Assembly (NCBI GenBank): GCA_964455525.1
Contig: CAYVWR010000003.1
Span: 334,962-398,961, forward strand
DNA: 64,000 bases
Reading direction: 5' to 3'
Source: JAFDZV01 sp964455525
GTDB taxonomy: Bacteria; Bacteroidota; Ignavibacteria; OLB7
Shown: one piece after another, positions 55,818 through 64,000 of the stretch
Numbering within the stretch: the stretch's first letter is position 1
Layout of the letters: the number at the start of each line of letters is the position of its first letter
The notes under the pieces: generated by a model
What the model was told of the DNA's origin: nothing
The model's input: the letters and a program-made list of their open reading frames with translations, nothing else
The model's database searches: none
Position numbers and translations under genes: made by a program

Positions 55818-58721
55818 TTAATGTGCCTCGAACCAGTTTTCGCCGATGCCGGTTTCCACCACCACCGGCACCTCGCCGAGCGAATACGCCCCTTCCATCT
55901 TCTCCTTGACAAATGCGGCCAGATCGCCAACGATATCCTCAGGCGCCTCGAAGACGAGTTCATCATGCACCTGAAGGAGCATGGTGGCCTGCGGAAACCG
56001 TTTCGGCAGCTCCCGATGGATGTTGATCATCGCCAGTTTGATGATATCGCTTGCGGTTCCCTGGATCGGCATATTGACCGCTGCTCGCTCTTCGCCGGAG
56101 CGCACCGCCTGGTTTGGGGCATTGATATTCGGGTAATAGCGACGACGGCCATCCAGCGTTGCCGTATATCCCTTGGTTCTGGCCATCTGGAGGGTGTCGG
56201 TGATATATTCCTGCACCCCCGGATATTTCTGGAAGTAGGTTGTGATAAGTTCCTTTGCTTCCTTCTGATCAATCTTCAGCCGCCGCGCCAGCCCGAATGC
56301 GCCGATGCCATACATGATGCCGAAGTTCACCTCCTTCGCCTTGCGGCGCATATTCGGCGTCACCTCCTCCTTCAGCACATTGAACACGTTCATTGCCGTG
56401 GCCGTGTGGATATCGAAGTTCTCCTGGAATGCGCGCACCAGCGTTTCATCGCCGCAGACATGGGCCATGATGCGAAGCTCGATCTGGGAATAATCCGCCG
56501 AGAGTATCCGTCCGTTTGGAATGCCGGCCATAAATGCACGGCGGATCTCTCGTCCTATCTCCGAGCGGATCGGAATATTCTGGAGGTTCGGATTGTTCGA
56601 GGAGAGACGTCCGGTGGCCGCCACCGCCTGATTGTAGCTTGTGTGCACGCGGCCGGTTCGCGGGTTGATAAGGCTGGGCAGAGCGTCCACATACGTGTTC
56701 TTCAGCTTCACGGCCTGGCGATACTCCAGGATCTTTTCCGGCAGCGGGTGCAGCGCCGCAAGCTCCTCCATCACAAACTGATCGGTGCTGTAGCCTGTCT
56801 TGGTCTTCTTCTTGGTAGGGAGCTTCAGTTTCTCGAAGAGTATCTCCGCAAGCTGCTTGGTGGAGCCAACGTTGAATGGCCCGCCCGCGATCTCGTGGAT
56901 CTCCAGTTCCAGCCGCGCTGCGATCTCTTCAAGGCTTTTCGAGATGTCCTTCAGCGACGGGACATCGATATACACGCCGCAATGCTCCATCCGGGCCAGC
57001 ACTTCAACAAGGGGGATATCAAAGCGTGTCGCCACCTCCATCAGATGTTCTTTTGTCAGCGCCTCGCTCAGCGCATGGTACAACCGAAGGGTGATGTCCG
57101 CATCCTCGCAGGCATACTCGGCCACGGTCTCCAGATCCACATCCCGCAGGTTACGCTGTCCCTTGCCACGCGGGCCGATCAGCTCTGTGATCGAGACCGG
57201 TTTGTAGTTCAGAAACCGGAGCGCGAGATCGTCCATGTTGTGCTCGCGTGTGGAGTCGAGCACATAGCTGCCAAGCATCGAGTCGAATGCAAGCCCGCGC
57301 ACCTGCACGCCATGGTTGAGCAGGATCACCATATCGTATTTGGCGTTCTGGCCGGTCTTGGGGAGGCTTGCGCTCTCCAGAAGCGGCCGCAGATGCTGCA
57401 ACACCATCTCGATCGGCAGACCCTCGGTGGCCTTGCGGACGCCTTCCATGGCGAAGAGGGTGCCGGTATCCTCAACGGTTCTGATCTCATCATTGGCAAC
57501 CGCTACGTAATACGCCTCGCCCGGCGTTATCGAGAGCGATATGCCAAGGATGTTTGCCACCTGCCAGTCAAGCCCGTCGGTCTCAAGGTCGAATGAGAGT
57601 ATCGGCCCCTGCTTCAGATGATCCATCAGCTCTGCCAGGCCTTTTTCGGTCCGTATGATCTGGTAGGTATGGGGTAGATCGGCGATGGTCTGCGCCTCGC
57701 TGAACTCGAAGGAGAGGGCGTCGCTCTCCGAAGATGCCGCTGGCACGGCAAACACTGCGCGCTCCTCCTGTTCGGCGTCTGGCTCCCAGGGGGGAGTGCC
57801 GGTGCTGGCCTGTGATATGGTCTGGGCCGGGACATCGGGGCTGGCAGCAGCCTTGTAGCGGGAGACAAGGCTTTTAAAGCCAAGCTCGCCGTAGATCCGT
57901 ATAAGAGCATCGGCATCGGGGGGGTCCAGATGAAGCTGCTCGAAGGAGACCTCGACCGGTGCGTGGATATCGATGGTCACGAGCTGCTTGGAAAGAAAGG
58001 CGTTTGCCTGATTCTCCAGCAGCTTCTTTTTCACGCCCGCCTTTGGTATCCGTTCGATATTCTCGTACAGGTTCTCCAGGGTGCCAAATTCCTGGATCAA
58101 AGGGATAGCCGTCTTATCGCCGATTCCCTTCACCCCCGGCACATTGTCCGATGTATCGCCGACAAGGGCCAGCACGTCGATCACCTGCTCAGGCGTCACG
58201 CCGAACTTCTTGTACACACCGTCGGCGTCGATGATCTCCTCTGGAATCCCTGGCTTGGATGGGCGGTAGATCGAGATCCTGTCGCTGACAAGCTGGAAGA
58301 AATCCTTGTCCGGGGTGACGCAATAGACCTCGTAGCCCTCGCGTTCGGCGCGGCGGGCCATGGTGCCGATCACATCATCAGCCTCGTATCCCGGCAATTC
58401 CAGGCAGGGGATATGATACATCCCCACGATCTCCTTGACCCGTTTGAGTTGCGGCACAAGATCTTCTGGAAATGCCGCACGATTGGCTTTGTACTCGGTA
58501 AACTGCTCGTGCCGGAACGTGGGGCTGTTGTTGTCCCAGGCGACTGCGATCAGGTCCGGTTTGTGCTGTTCAAGCAGCCGGACAAGCGCCGAGCAGAAGG
58601 CAAAGGTGCCGCCGGTCGGCTCCCCATCCTTTGTTGTGAGCGGGGTGGAGATAAGCGCGAAATACCCCCGGAAGAGTATCGCCATGCCATCGATCAGATA
58701 AAGACGTTTCGGTGCGGACAT
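55818..58721 (-). CDS. polA: DNA polymerase I
   Basis: 967 residues from ATG 58721 (MSAPKRLYLIDGMAILFRG); the frame extends further upstream but only this start fits the family. The 5'-3' exonuclease domain shows LELPGYEADDVIGTMA and LVGDTSDNVPGVKGIGDKTA. The 3'-5' exonuclease motifs are intact: FDLETDGLDW (DxE), GQNAKYDM and YACEDADI, so proofreading should work. Polymerase motifs A (SADYSQIELRIMAH), B (KEVNFGIMYGIGAFG) and C (LQVHDELVFE) are all present. It is single-standing on the minus strand. Confidence 0.97.
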   Translation of the reverse strand: MSAPKRLYLIDGMAILFRGYFALISTPLTTKDGEPTGGTFAFCSALVRLLEQHKPDLIAVAWDNNSPTFRHEQFTEYKANRAAFPEDLVPQLKRVKEIVGMYHIPCLELPGYEADDVIGTMARRAEREGYEVYCVTPDKDFFQLVSDRISIYRPSKPGIPEEIIDADGVYKKFGVTPEQVIDVLALVGDTSDNVPGVKGIGDKTAIPLIQEFGTLENLYENIERIPKAGVKKKLLENQANAFLSKQLVTIDIHAPVEVSFEQLHLDPPDADALIRIYGELGFKSLVSRYKAAASPDVPAQTISQASTGTPPWEPDAEQEERAVFAVPAASSESDALSFEFSEAQTIADLPHTYQIIRTEKGLAELMDHLKQGPILSFDLETDGLDWQVANILGISLSITPGEAYYVAVANDEIRTVEDTGTLFAMEGVRKATEGLPIEMVLQHLRPLLESASLPKTGQNAKYDMVILLNHGVQVRGLAFDSMLGSYVLDSTREHNMDDLALRFLNYKPVSITELIGPRGKGQRNLRDVDLETVAEYACEDADITLRLYHALSEALTKEHLMEVATRFDIPLVEVLARMEHCGVYIDVPSLKDISKSLEEIAARLELEIHEIAGGPFNVGSTKQLAEILFEKLKLPTKKKTKTGYSTDQFVMEELAALHPLPEKILEYRQAVKLKNTYVDALPSLINPRTGRVHTSYNQAVAATGRLSSNNPNLQNIPIRSEIGREIRRAFMAGIPNGRILSADYSQIELRIMAHVCGDETLVRAFQENFDIHTATAMNVFNVLKEEVTPNMRRKAKEVNFGIMYGIGAFGLARRLKIDQKEAKELITTYFQKYPGVQEYITDTLQMARTKGYTATLDGRRRYYPNINAPNQAVRSGEERAAVNMPIQGTASDIIKLAMINIHRELPKRFPQATMLLQVHDELVFEAPEDIVGDLAAFVKEKMEGAYSLGEVPVVVETGIGENWFEAH

Positions 58722-59444
58722 ACGAGCTGTTCGTGAGAGAGATAGAGATACGATAACGACGAATGAACCGCCCCGCGCGCGTACGCCGGAGTGTATCGCA
58801 CGCGAGAACTGCAAGATAACCGAACGGGGGGAAAGGAGTGGGCCGAGGAGCAATTTCGGCAGAGTGTGGTTCCCTGGGCCGCCATATCGCCCCTCCTTCC
58901 ATGCCTGTGCCTTGCGTGGCGATCTCTCTGCTCCTGCCCGCCGAGCCGACAGCGACCAAGGTCTATTCGGATGGGCTGGCTGGCAGCCGGGATTTAGGCT
59001 CTCCGGGATGCGTAGGGGGCGGCATACGTAGATCGTATGTATCGGTAGGTGCCTGCTCTGATGCTAGGTTCGGTGTATGGATCGGCGGTGAGGCATATGC
59101 AGAACCTGATGTCGATCCTGCTATCTGTTCCAGCCATGCTGAATGTTCCGGGTAGATCCATCGTTCCCGATCCTCTACCAGCAACGGGTGATCCCGTACG
59201 ATGCCCTGCACAGGCATGCCGGATACCAACATTCCCATATCCCGTTTACGATCGGCACAGACCTTTGCCGTATCGCCTGAACGGTTTTCCAGGGAGATGC
59301 AATGCGGTGCCGGTTGCCAGCATGGGAATTCGGGCGATCGGAGGTGCTCGGCGTTGGATACATATCGGTGCCGAAAGGGTGGCGTGAACAATAGCTCCAT
59401 GGGAATTCTCCCGTTATCTACTACTTCAATCGGAGGGGTATCAC
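58722..59444. other. Gene-poor region upstream of polA
   Basis: No frame on either strand shows a recognisable family or ribosome-binding site; the longest (58963-59400 minus, 145 codons; 59049-59387 plus) look like chance frames of proline- and arginine-rich composition. The part near 58722-58780 should contain the polA promoter. There is a short palindrome ATACGTAGATCGTAT near 59022-59036. Confidence 0.4.
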
Positions 59445-59621
59445 ATGCGGTTTGTCATCTTCAAGAGCGAGAAGAACGGTCAATGGTACTGGCGTCTGGT
59501 TGCTGCCAATCATCAGATCGTTGCTGTTGGCGGAGAGGGCTATGTCAGCAAACAGGGGGCGATCAATGGTATCGCAGTTGTCCAATCCACCACGTCCACT
59601 ACGCCGATTCTCGAAGAGTAA
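59445..59621 (+). CDS. YegP-like DUF1508 protein
   Basis: 58 residues from ATG 59445, with GGAGGGG at 59432-59438 before it. It shows one DUF1508 repeat: FVIFKSEKNGQWYWRLVAAN, HQIVAVGGEGYVSKQGAING and a VQSTT tail. DUF1508/YegP domains are small dimeric folds of unknown function, widespread in bacteria; this is the single-repeat form. An imperfect hairpin follows at 59645-59672. Confidence 0.88.
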   Translation: MRFVIFKSEKNGQWYWRLVAANHQIVAVGGEGYVSKQGAINGIAVVQSTTSTTPILEE

Positions 59622-59644
59622 TTGGCGCCGCTACGGGGCTGAAC

Positions 59645-59672
59645 AGTAGAGCGCAAATCAGGGCGCTTTACT
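59645..59672 (+). terminator. Hairpin after the DUF1508 gene
   Basis: Ten-base-pair stem with one G-T wobble (59645-59654 with 59663-59672), 8-base loop, 24 bp after the stop and followed by a moderately T-rich stretch. Confidence 0.45.
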
Positions 59673-59906
59673 ATTGCTGTGCTGCCTGTTTACTGCCTGC
59701 CGTATGCGCCGCTGTCGTTTGAATAGGATTAGGGGGGGGATCCTCAGCGTTTTTGCAAATGCTCATCTGCCTGGATGGGGTGATGCATGAAGCGGTTCCG
59801 AAGAGGAATGGAATCCAGACTCTGTGCGTACGGCAGGCTTACAGGGAATACCTGTGGCGATAATAATTCCCCCGAATCATTTCATCATAAATCCAGGAGA
59901 ATCACT

Positions 59907-60056
59907 ATGAAGGTTCATCCTTATTATTCAAACACTCCCGAAGTCCCGGAAGTGTATCACGACGATGACCAATGCCCTTATGGGAAGGCTATCAAGCCGG
60001 AAAACAGGATGTCGGGAACCGACAATCGAAAGAAATGCTCATTCTGTAGGGGCTAG
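59907..60056 (+). CDS. Small cysteine-containing protein (probable zinc ribbon)
   Basis: 49 residues from ATG 59907, preceded by AGGAGA at the right distance; a longer in-frame start at 59787 lacks such a site. The protein reads MKVHPYYSNTPEVPEVYHDD, then CPYGKAIKPENRMSGTDN and a final CSFC. One upstream cysteine plus CxxC, with histidine in VYHDDDQ, suggests metal binding. I have seen similar short proteins annotated as hypothetical in many bacteria; no function is known. Confidence 0.75.
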   Translation: MKVHPYYSNTPEVPEVYHDDDQCPYGKAIKPENRMSGTDNRKKCSFCRG

Positions 60057-60690
60057 AGGATGATGGCAGAGCTTCTGGTATACGAGAGTTTATCGGAAGC
60101 TCTTTATTCGATTGTCCGGCATTGTTGTCGTGCCTCATTATCATGGCATCCGAATCGTGTCTCCATCACCACCATCGCCGTTGCAGCAGATTGTCTGGCG
60201 GATTTGTCAGCATTCCCTTGCCAGCACACCTTCGTTTCATATGGGAGGAGGGCATTGGCCACTCATCAACCACCTGCTTCTCTCGCATCGCCCTGTCCCG
60301 GGCCGTATCTTCAACGGCCATTCCGATCAAGGCCAGCGTTGCCAGCGATAGTATGGGGGATCAGGCTCAGCTCACGAGCGATATGGGTGTGCCGGGGCGG
60401 GAGATATGGGGATAACGTCGTTAGGGAAAATGGGGGCGGATAGGGTGCCGGATCGTGCACTGCCTCCATTGATGGGCAGGCCCATCGGCATGGCGTGATG
60501 AGCAGCCGGACATGGAGGCCTTCTACAACAACCACGCCCTGCTCGAACGTCATCATCTGGAACGATTGAAGCACGGAGGCTGGTATCGTGCTCGATCGGC
60601 CATCGTTATCGTCTGATTTCGGAGAGAAATCCGGCAGCCTGCGGCACTCTGCCTTGCCAGGGCACCGGCGGTTCGTAATATTCGCGTCCT
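60057..60690. other. Gene-poor region before the BatA-like gene
   Basis: An open frame starts three bases after the previous stop (60060-60443, 127 codons). Its composition drifts to arginine/proline/serine-rich and no family is recognisable, so it may be a chance or decayed frame. A second short frame near 60511 (MEAFYNNHALLERHHLERL) ends after 34 codons. The promoter of the BatA-like gene should be in the last part. Confidence 0.4.
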
Positions 60691-62772
60691 ATGACCTTTC
60701 TCAATCCCATTCTTCTTGTGGCGCTGGCTGCGGCGGCGATTCCGTTGCTGCTGCACTTTCTCAACCTGCGGAAGCTTCGCACGGTGGACTTCTCTTCGCT
60801 TCGTTTTCTGAAGGAGCTACAGAAGACCCGTGTGCGAAAACTGAAATTAAAGCAGATTCTGCTGCTGCTTCTGCGCATCGGCCTGGTAGTATTTGCCGTT
60901 CTGGCGTTTGCACGTCCTGCGTTGCAAGGCTCGGCGGGGCTTCCGGGAGCGCATGCCGCCACCACTGCCGTTATACTCGTTGACAACTCCTTCTCCATGG
61001 ATGTGCGCGACGAACGCGGATCGCGCTTCAAGCAGGCACAGGATGCCGCGCTTGATGTGGTGGGGCTTCTTGAGGATAGCGACGAAGCATATCTGGTGCC
61101 GATGACCGATGTGAAACATGCGCTGGGAGGGGAGCCGTCGCGCAATGCGGAGGCGCTTCGGACGAGGGTTTCCGAGATGAAGCTTGGGTATCGTCGTGCC
61201 GATCTCGATGAGTCGCTCCGTGCGGCTGCATCGCTGCTTGATCGCTCGGAGAATCTGAACAAGGAGCTGTATATCATCACCGATGCACAGCGCGCCAATG
61301 CCTCGCCGGTTTTCGATTCGCTCAGGATCTTCGGCGAATCGACCCGTATCTACCTGATGCCGATCGGCCGTGGCAACGCTATCACCGGTGCCAACCTGGG
61401 GCTAGACTCGCTTCGGCTGCTTAGCTCGGTCTTCGAGGCTGGAAAGCCGGTGGAGCTGCGTGCCTACGTCCATAACTACGGCGGCCAGGATGTACAGAAC
61501 GCAACCGTATCGCTCTACATCAACAACGAGCGGCTGGCGCAATCTGGGGTCAGCGTGCCGGCCGGGGCAACGGAGATCGTGGAGATCTCGGCGGCACCAA
61601 AGCGTTCTGGCATTCAGGGGGGATATGTGGAGATCGAAGGGGATGCGCTCGATGCCGATAATCGTCGTTATTTCGCTTTTCCGGTGCTTGATCGGATGCG
61701 AGTGGCGCTGACCGGTTCGCAGGAGAGCATGAATTTTCTTGGTCTGGCGCTTGGCCTTGCCGGAAATGCTCTTGCGGTGGAACGGGTAGTGCCAGCATCG
61801 CTTCCGGCCGTGGATCTTTCCAGGGTTGAGGCGGTGGTGATCGCCGATGCAACTGTACGCGATGCCTCACGGCTGGCGCAGTACGTGCAGGATGGGGGCG
61901 GTCTGGTGATCTACGGCGGCCCTTCGCTCGATCGGAACGAGTTTAATGCCGGTATCGGGGCGGCGCTCGGGGTGGCCCTTGGCGCGCCTGTCGGCGATGG
62001 TTCGCAGACCTTTACCTTCAGCCAGGTGGAGCGGGAGCATCCCATCTTCAGCGGCGTGTTCGATCCGGCAAATCCGGGCACCATGGTGGAGTCTCCCGAG
62101 ATCGGTATGGCAGTGCCATCAACCGGCGGGGAGACGATCATCAGGATGTCCAACGGGCAGCCCTTCATGAGCGAGTATCGGCGTGGGCGCGGACGGGTGA
62201 TCTATATCGCCGCTCCACCAACCGATGCCTGGAGCAATCTGCCGTTGAAGGGGATCTTTGTGCCGATCGCGACCCGGACGGTGTTCTACGTCGGCGCACG
62301 GGGCGATGTTTTTCCCCGGACAATCGTTGGGGAGAATATCACGGTGCCGCTTCCGGCACGGCAGAATCTTCCCGATCAGGTGAAGGTGACAACGCCCGAT
62401 GGACACGATGAATTTGTGCCGGTGCGGCGGCTCCCTTCCGGGGCCTCCATTACCTACGATCGTGCTACCGTGCCAGGGGTCTATCGTATCAGCACCGAGG
62501 GTGAGGACATCGCTGGCTTTACCGCGGATATCGGGAGTGGCGAGAGCGATCTGGCGCAGATGAGCCAAGAGCAGTTGCGCGAGCGTATCGCCTCGAAGAT
62601 GACCGCCCCGGACAACCTAAGCATCCTGAGCGCCAGCGGCGGGGATGCTGGCGATGCGATCATGGAGGCGCGCTATGGCCTGGAATTATGGAAGTATATG
62701 CTGGTTCTGGCGCTGATCTGCGCGTTTGCCGAGATGATCGTGGGACGCGCCGCCAAGGCCGAAACGGCCTGA
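60691..62772 (+). CDS. BatA-like membrane protein with von Willebrand A domain
   Basis: 693 residues from ATG 60691. The N-terminus is the Aerotolerance/BatA signature: a first membrane helix (PILLVALAAAAIPLLLHFL), NLRKLRTVDFSSLRFLKEL, then a second helix (ILLLLLRIGLVVFAVLAFARP). The VWA domain has the MIDAS motif DNSFS in VILVDNSFSMD and covers about residues 88-250. A beta domain follows (ELRAYVHNYGGQDVQNATVSLYI), then a GATase1-like segment (VEAVVIADATVRD, DGGGLVIYGG) and a last membrane helix (YMLVLALICAFAEMIVG). Such proteins often pair with a MoxR-type ATPase; the one in this window is 13 kb away. Confidence 0.9.
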   Translation: MTFLNPILLVALAAAAIPLLLHFLNLRKLRTVDFSSLRFLKELQKTRVRKLKLKQILLLLLRIGLVVFAVLAFARPALQGSAGLPGAHAATTAVILVDNSFSMDVRDERGSRFKQAQDAALDVVGLLEDSDEAYLVPMTDVKHALGGEPSRNAEALRTRVSEMKLGYRRADLDESLRAAASLLDRSENLNKELYIITDAQRANASPVFDSLRIFGESTRIYLMPIGRGNAITGANLGLDSLRLLSSVFEAGKPVELRAYVHNYGGQDVQNATVSLYINNERLAQSGVSVPAGATEIVEISAAPKRSGIQGGYVEIEGDALDADNRRYFAFPVLDRMRVALTGSQESMNFLGLALGLAGNALAVERVVPASLPAVDLSRVEAVVIADATVRDASRLAQYVQDGGGLVIYGGPSLDRNEFNAGIGAALGVALGAPVGDGSQTFTFSQVEREHPIFSGVFDPANPGTMVESPEIGMAVPSTGGETIIRMSNGQPFMSEYRRGRGRVIYIAAPPTDAWSNLPLKGIFVPIATRTVFYVGARGDVFPRTIVGENITVPLPARQNLPDQVKVTTPDGHDEFVPVRRLPSGASITYDRATVPGVYRISTEGEDIAGFTADIGSGESDLAQMSQEQLRERIASKMTAPDNLSILSASGGDAGDAIMEARYGLELWKYMLVLALICAFAEMIVGRAAKAETA

Positions 62773-62885
62773 AACTATGCCGGGAAGTCCGGGGGCGATA
62801 AGCTCCCCGGCTCCCCACGGAGCATCTATCGTGCTCTTCTGCTCTGCGCGCAAGCTCGGGATGCCGCCTCTTCTCAATCATTCTT

Positions 62886-63428
62886 TTGTTCTGGAATCCA
62901 GTCTTCACTATCAACCGTTCTACGATCGCTGTTGTTGCCCTGGTTGGGCTTGCACTTCTGACAGTCGGCATGCTCTGGTTATATCTGGATGAGCGGGGCG
63001 TCCAGGGAATGCTGGCAGATGTGGAGTGCGAGGCCCTGCTCCCCACAGCGTTCGAGATGCAGGGGGAGCAGGTGATGGTGAGCCGGGAGCAGACCTGCTC
63101 CATCCTGCGCATGGTGGCAGCGATGAAACCGCTTGATGATCGGCACAGCGCTCATGAGTCAGCAGGCGACCCGGATCATTATTTCGGACGCATGCGCATC
63201 CGTCCGGTGGATGATGTATGGTTTCTCATCTTTACCGCTCGTGCATCGGAGGGATTCCGTCCGGCGTTTTCTTTACGCCATCGTCGCGGTGCGGGGTGGG
63301 CAGTCGTTGGGCGGTTCGATGCCATGCCGGTGTTACGCCTGCTCCGGTTGGAGGGGAGGCCGGATAGCGCCGCGCTGCGGTCCCCAGCGTCGTTGACGCC
63401 GATCGACCAAACGCTGCCGATGCGATAA
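62886..63428 (+). CDS. Small membrane-anchored protein, unknown
   Basis: Up to 180 residues; the only early start is TTG 62886, and the first ATG is near residue 29, which would remove the membrane helix (IAVVALVGLALLTVGMLWLYL). The remainder has DPDHYFGRMRIRPVDDVWFLIF and FSLRHRRGAGWAVVGRFDAM, which look like real strands, and third-position bias similar to its neighbours. No family is recognised. It follows the BatA-like gene by 113 bp. Confidence 0.5.
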   Translation: MFWNPVFTINRSTIAVVALVGLALLTVGMLWLYLDERGVQGMLADVECEALLPTAFEMQGEQVMVSREQTCSILRMVAAMKPLDDRHSAHESAGDPDHYFGRMRIRPVDDVWFLIFTARASEGFRPAFSLRHRRGAGWAVVGRFDAMPVLRLLRLEGRPDSAALRSPASLTPIDQTLPMR

Positions 63429-63898
63429 AAAGTACCGGGATGGCGTGTTGCTGTCTCCCTTGCGGCGGTGCAGGCACTATCAGCCGTACAGCGCCGTCTA
63501 TGAAAGCCCTGTTCTTGAGAAGGCCGATCCAGGCACCGCACCCATGCCACTGTTTGTATGGTCGGACTGCTCACAATATGGGGCGCCGGGCTTCGTCTAC
63601 ATTGAACCTCCGCATTGGCAAGCCGCTTCCCGTTCTTCGGCATATCGTGATACCCCGGCTGGTCTGGGGAACTACCTGCTGATGGTGATGTTCTCGGCTG
63701 TTGTATCGTTCCAGCAACGGGATGGACATTAGTCCACGCCTGATGCCCGTTGGAGCTGCTCCAGCCGTATCGAGTATGATCTCTCAGCGGCAGGAGAGGA
63801 AGGGGGAACCAGCATGGTTGCGGATACGATTTCGGGGCACCGGATGAGCACGTGAGGGGGCGGTAGAAAAACAAAAAAGATGCCAAGCGAAAAAAGAG
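63429..63898. other. Non-coding stretch before the terminal promoter
   Basis: No frame with recognisable features is visible. The final part (63850-63898) is A-rich (GTAGAAAAACAAAAAAG, CGAAAAAAGAG), like the UP-element region of a strong promoter. Confidence 0.4.
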
Positions 63899-63930
63899 TT
63901 TGACTTCGATGGGGAAGGGGCGTATGTTTG
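63899..63930 (+). promoter_or_regulatory. Bacteroidota-type promoter (TTTG-N20-TATGTTTG)
   Basis: TTTG at 63899-63902 and TATGTTTG at 63923-63930 fit the -33/-7 consensus of the Bacteroidota primary sigma factor (TTTG, 19-20 bases, TAnnTTTG). An A-rich tract lies just upstream. Downstream to the end of the window is a purine-rich leader (GGGGGGCAGAGAAGAGGG) without a start codon, which would suit an rRNA operon or another stable RNA beyond base 64000. Confidence 0.6.
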
Positions 63931-64000
63931 TGGCCCCTCCGAAATGACGGGGGGCAGAGAAGAGGGAAACGCAGAGAGGGCGGCAGAAGAAAAAAGCCGC

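Noticed and set aside
55665..57596. 643-codon plus-strand open frame
   Set aside because: It is antisense to polA, whose polymerase and exonuclease motifs are intact.
60060..60443. 127-codon frame directly after the CxxC mini-gene
   Set aside because: The position suggests coupling, but the composition becomes arginine/proline-rich, there is no family similarity and two other frames are equally open here.
1..64000. CRISPR arrays, tRNA or rRNA genes
   Set aside because: No regularly spaced short repeats, no T-loop/anticodon patterns with acceptor stems and no rRNA sequence were seen on either strand.

Overview
The window is about 64 kb of moderately high-GC bacterial DNA. Three signs point to the Bacteroidota/Chlorobiota (FCB) side of the tree. 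A 31-residue basic COX24/bS22-type ribosomal protein typical of Bacteroidota sits at 48950-49045 (minus). A promoter of the form TTTG-N20-TAnnTTTG lies at 63899-63930. Domain architectures such as a BatA-like von Willebrand protein and a ChlI/MoxR-type AAA+ ATPase also fit. A deep branch such as Ignavibacteria or Kapabacteria would match the GC content, but that is a guess. No tRNA, rRNA or CRISPR was seen. The last 100 bases look like a strong promoter and leader, possibly of an rRNA operon beyond the window.

Region 1 (1-13.1 kb) is a surface-polysaccharide locus. It holds a Gfo/Idh/MocA oxidoreductase (partial), E1-alpha and E1-beta subunits of a 2-oxoacid dehydrogenase, and an unusual fusion of a lipoyl domain, an E1/E3-binding domain and a NeuD/PglD-like left-handed beta-helix acyltransferase. 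These are followed by an NDP-sugar epimerase, a FemAB/GNAT protein, a NodB-fold deacetylase, a methyltransferase-like protein (minus), and the GDP-D-glycero-alpha-D-manno-heptose genes hddC, hddA and gmhA. An Rnk-like regulator and a family 9 glycosyltransferase close the region. The E1 plus fusion set suggests that an acyl group made on a lipoyl arm is handed directly to an amino sugar.

Region 2 (13.1-45.5 kb) is the most unusual part. Next to a decayed IS3-type transposase lies a nearly perfect 2.87-kb tandem duplication. Each copy carries a 707-residue exported protein and the start of a subtilisin-like protease gene; only the second copy continues into the full protease of about 2650 residues. 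The 707-residue protein appears to consist of two modules resembling the protease's own N-terminal region. The protease ends in a pyroglutamyl-peptidase-like fold in which all three catalytic positions are substituted. Two further giant proteins follow (2847 and 3284 residues). They share a cysteine-rich helical repeat and contain large beta-rich segments. None of the three giants has a clear signal peptide.

Region 3 (45.5-64 kb) is mostly housekeeping: a ChlI/MoxR-like ATPase, argD, the bS22-like mini-gene, a zinc-ribbon/TPR protein overlapping an HU gene, a lipoprotein, a fumarylacetoacetase-family hydrolase, a minus-strand run of metallophosphoesterase, periplasmic protein and polytopic membrane protein, DNA polymerase I with intact proofreading motifs, two small genes (YegP/DUF1508 and a CxxC mini-protein), a BatA/VWA protein and a small membrane-anchored protein.
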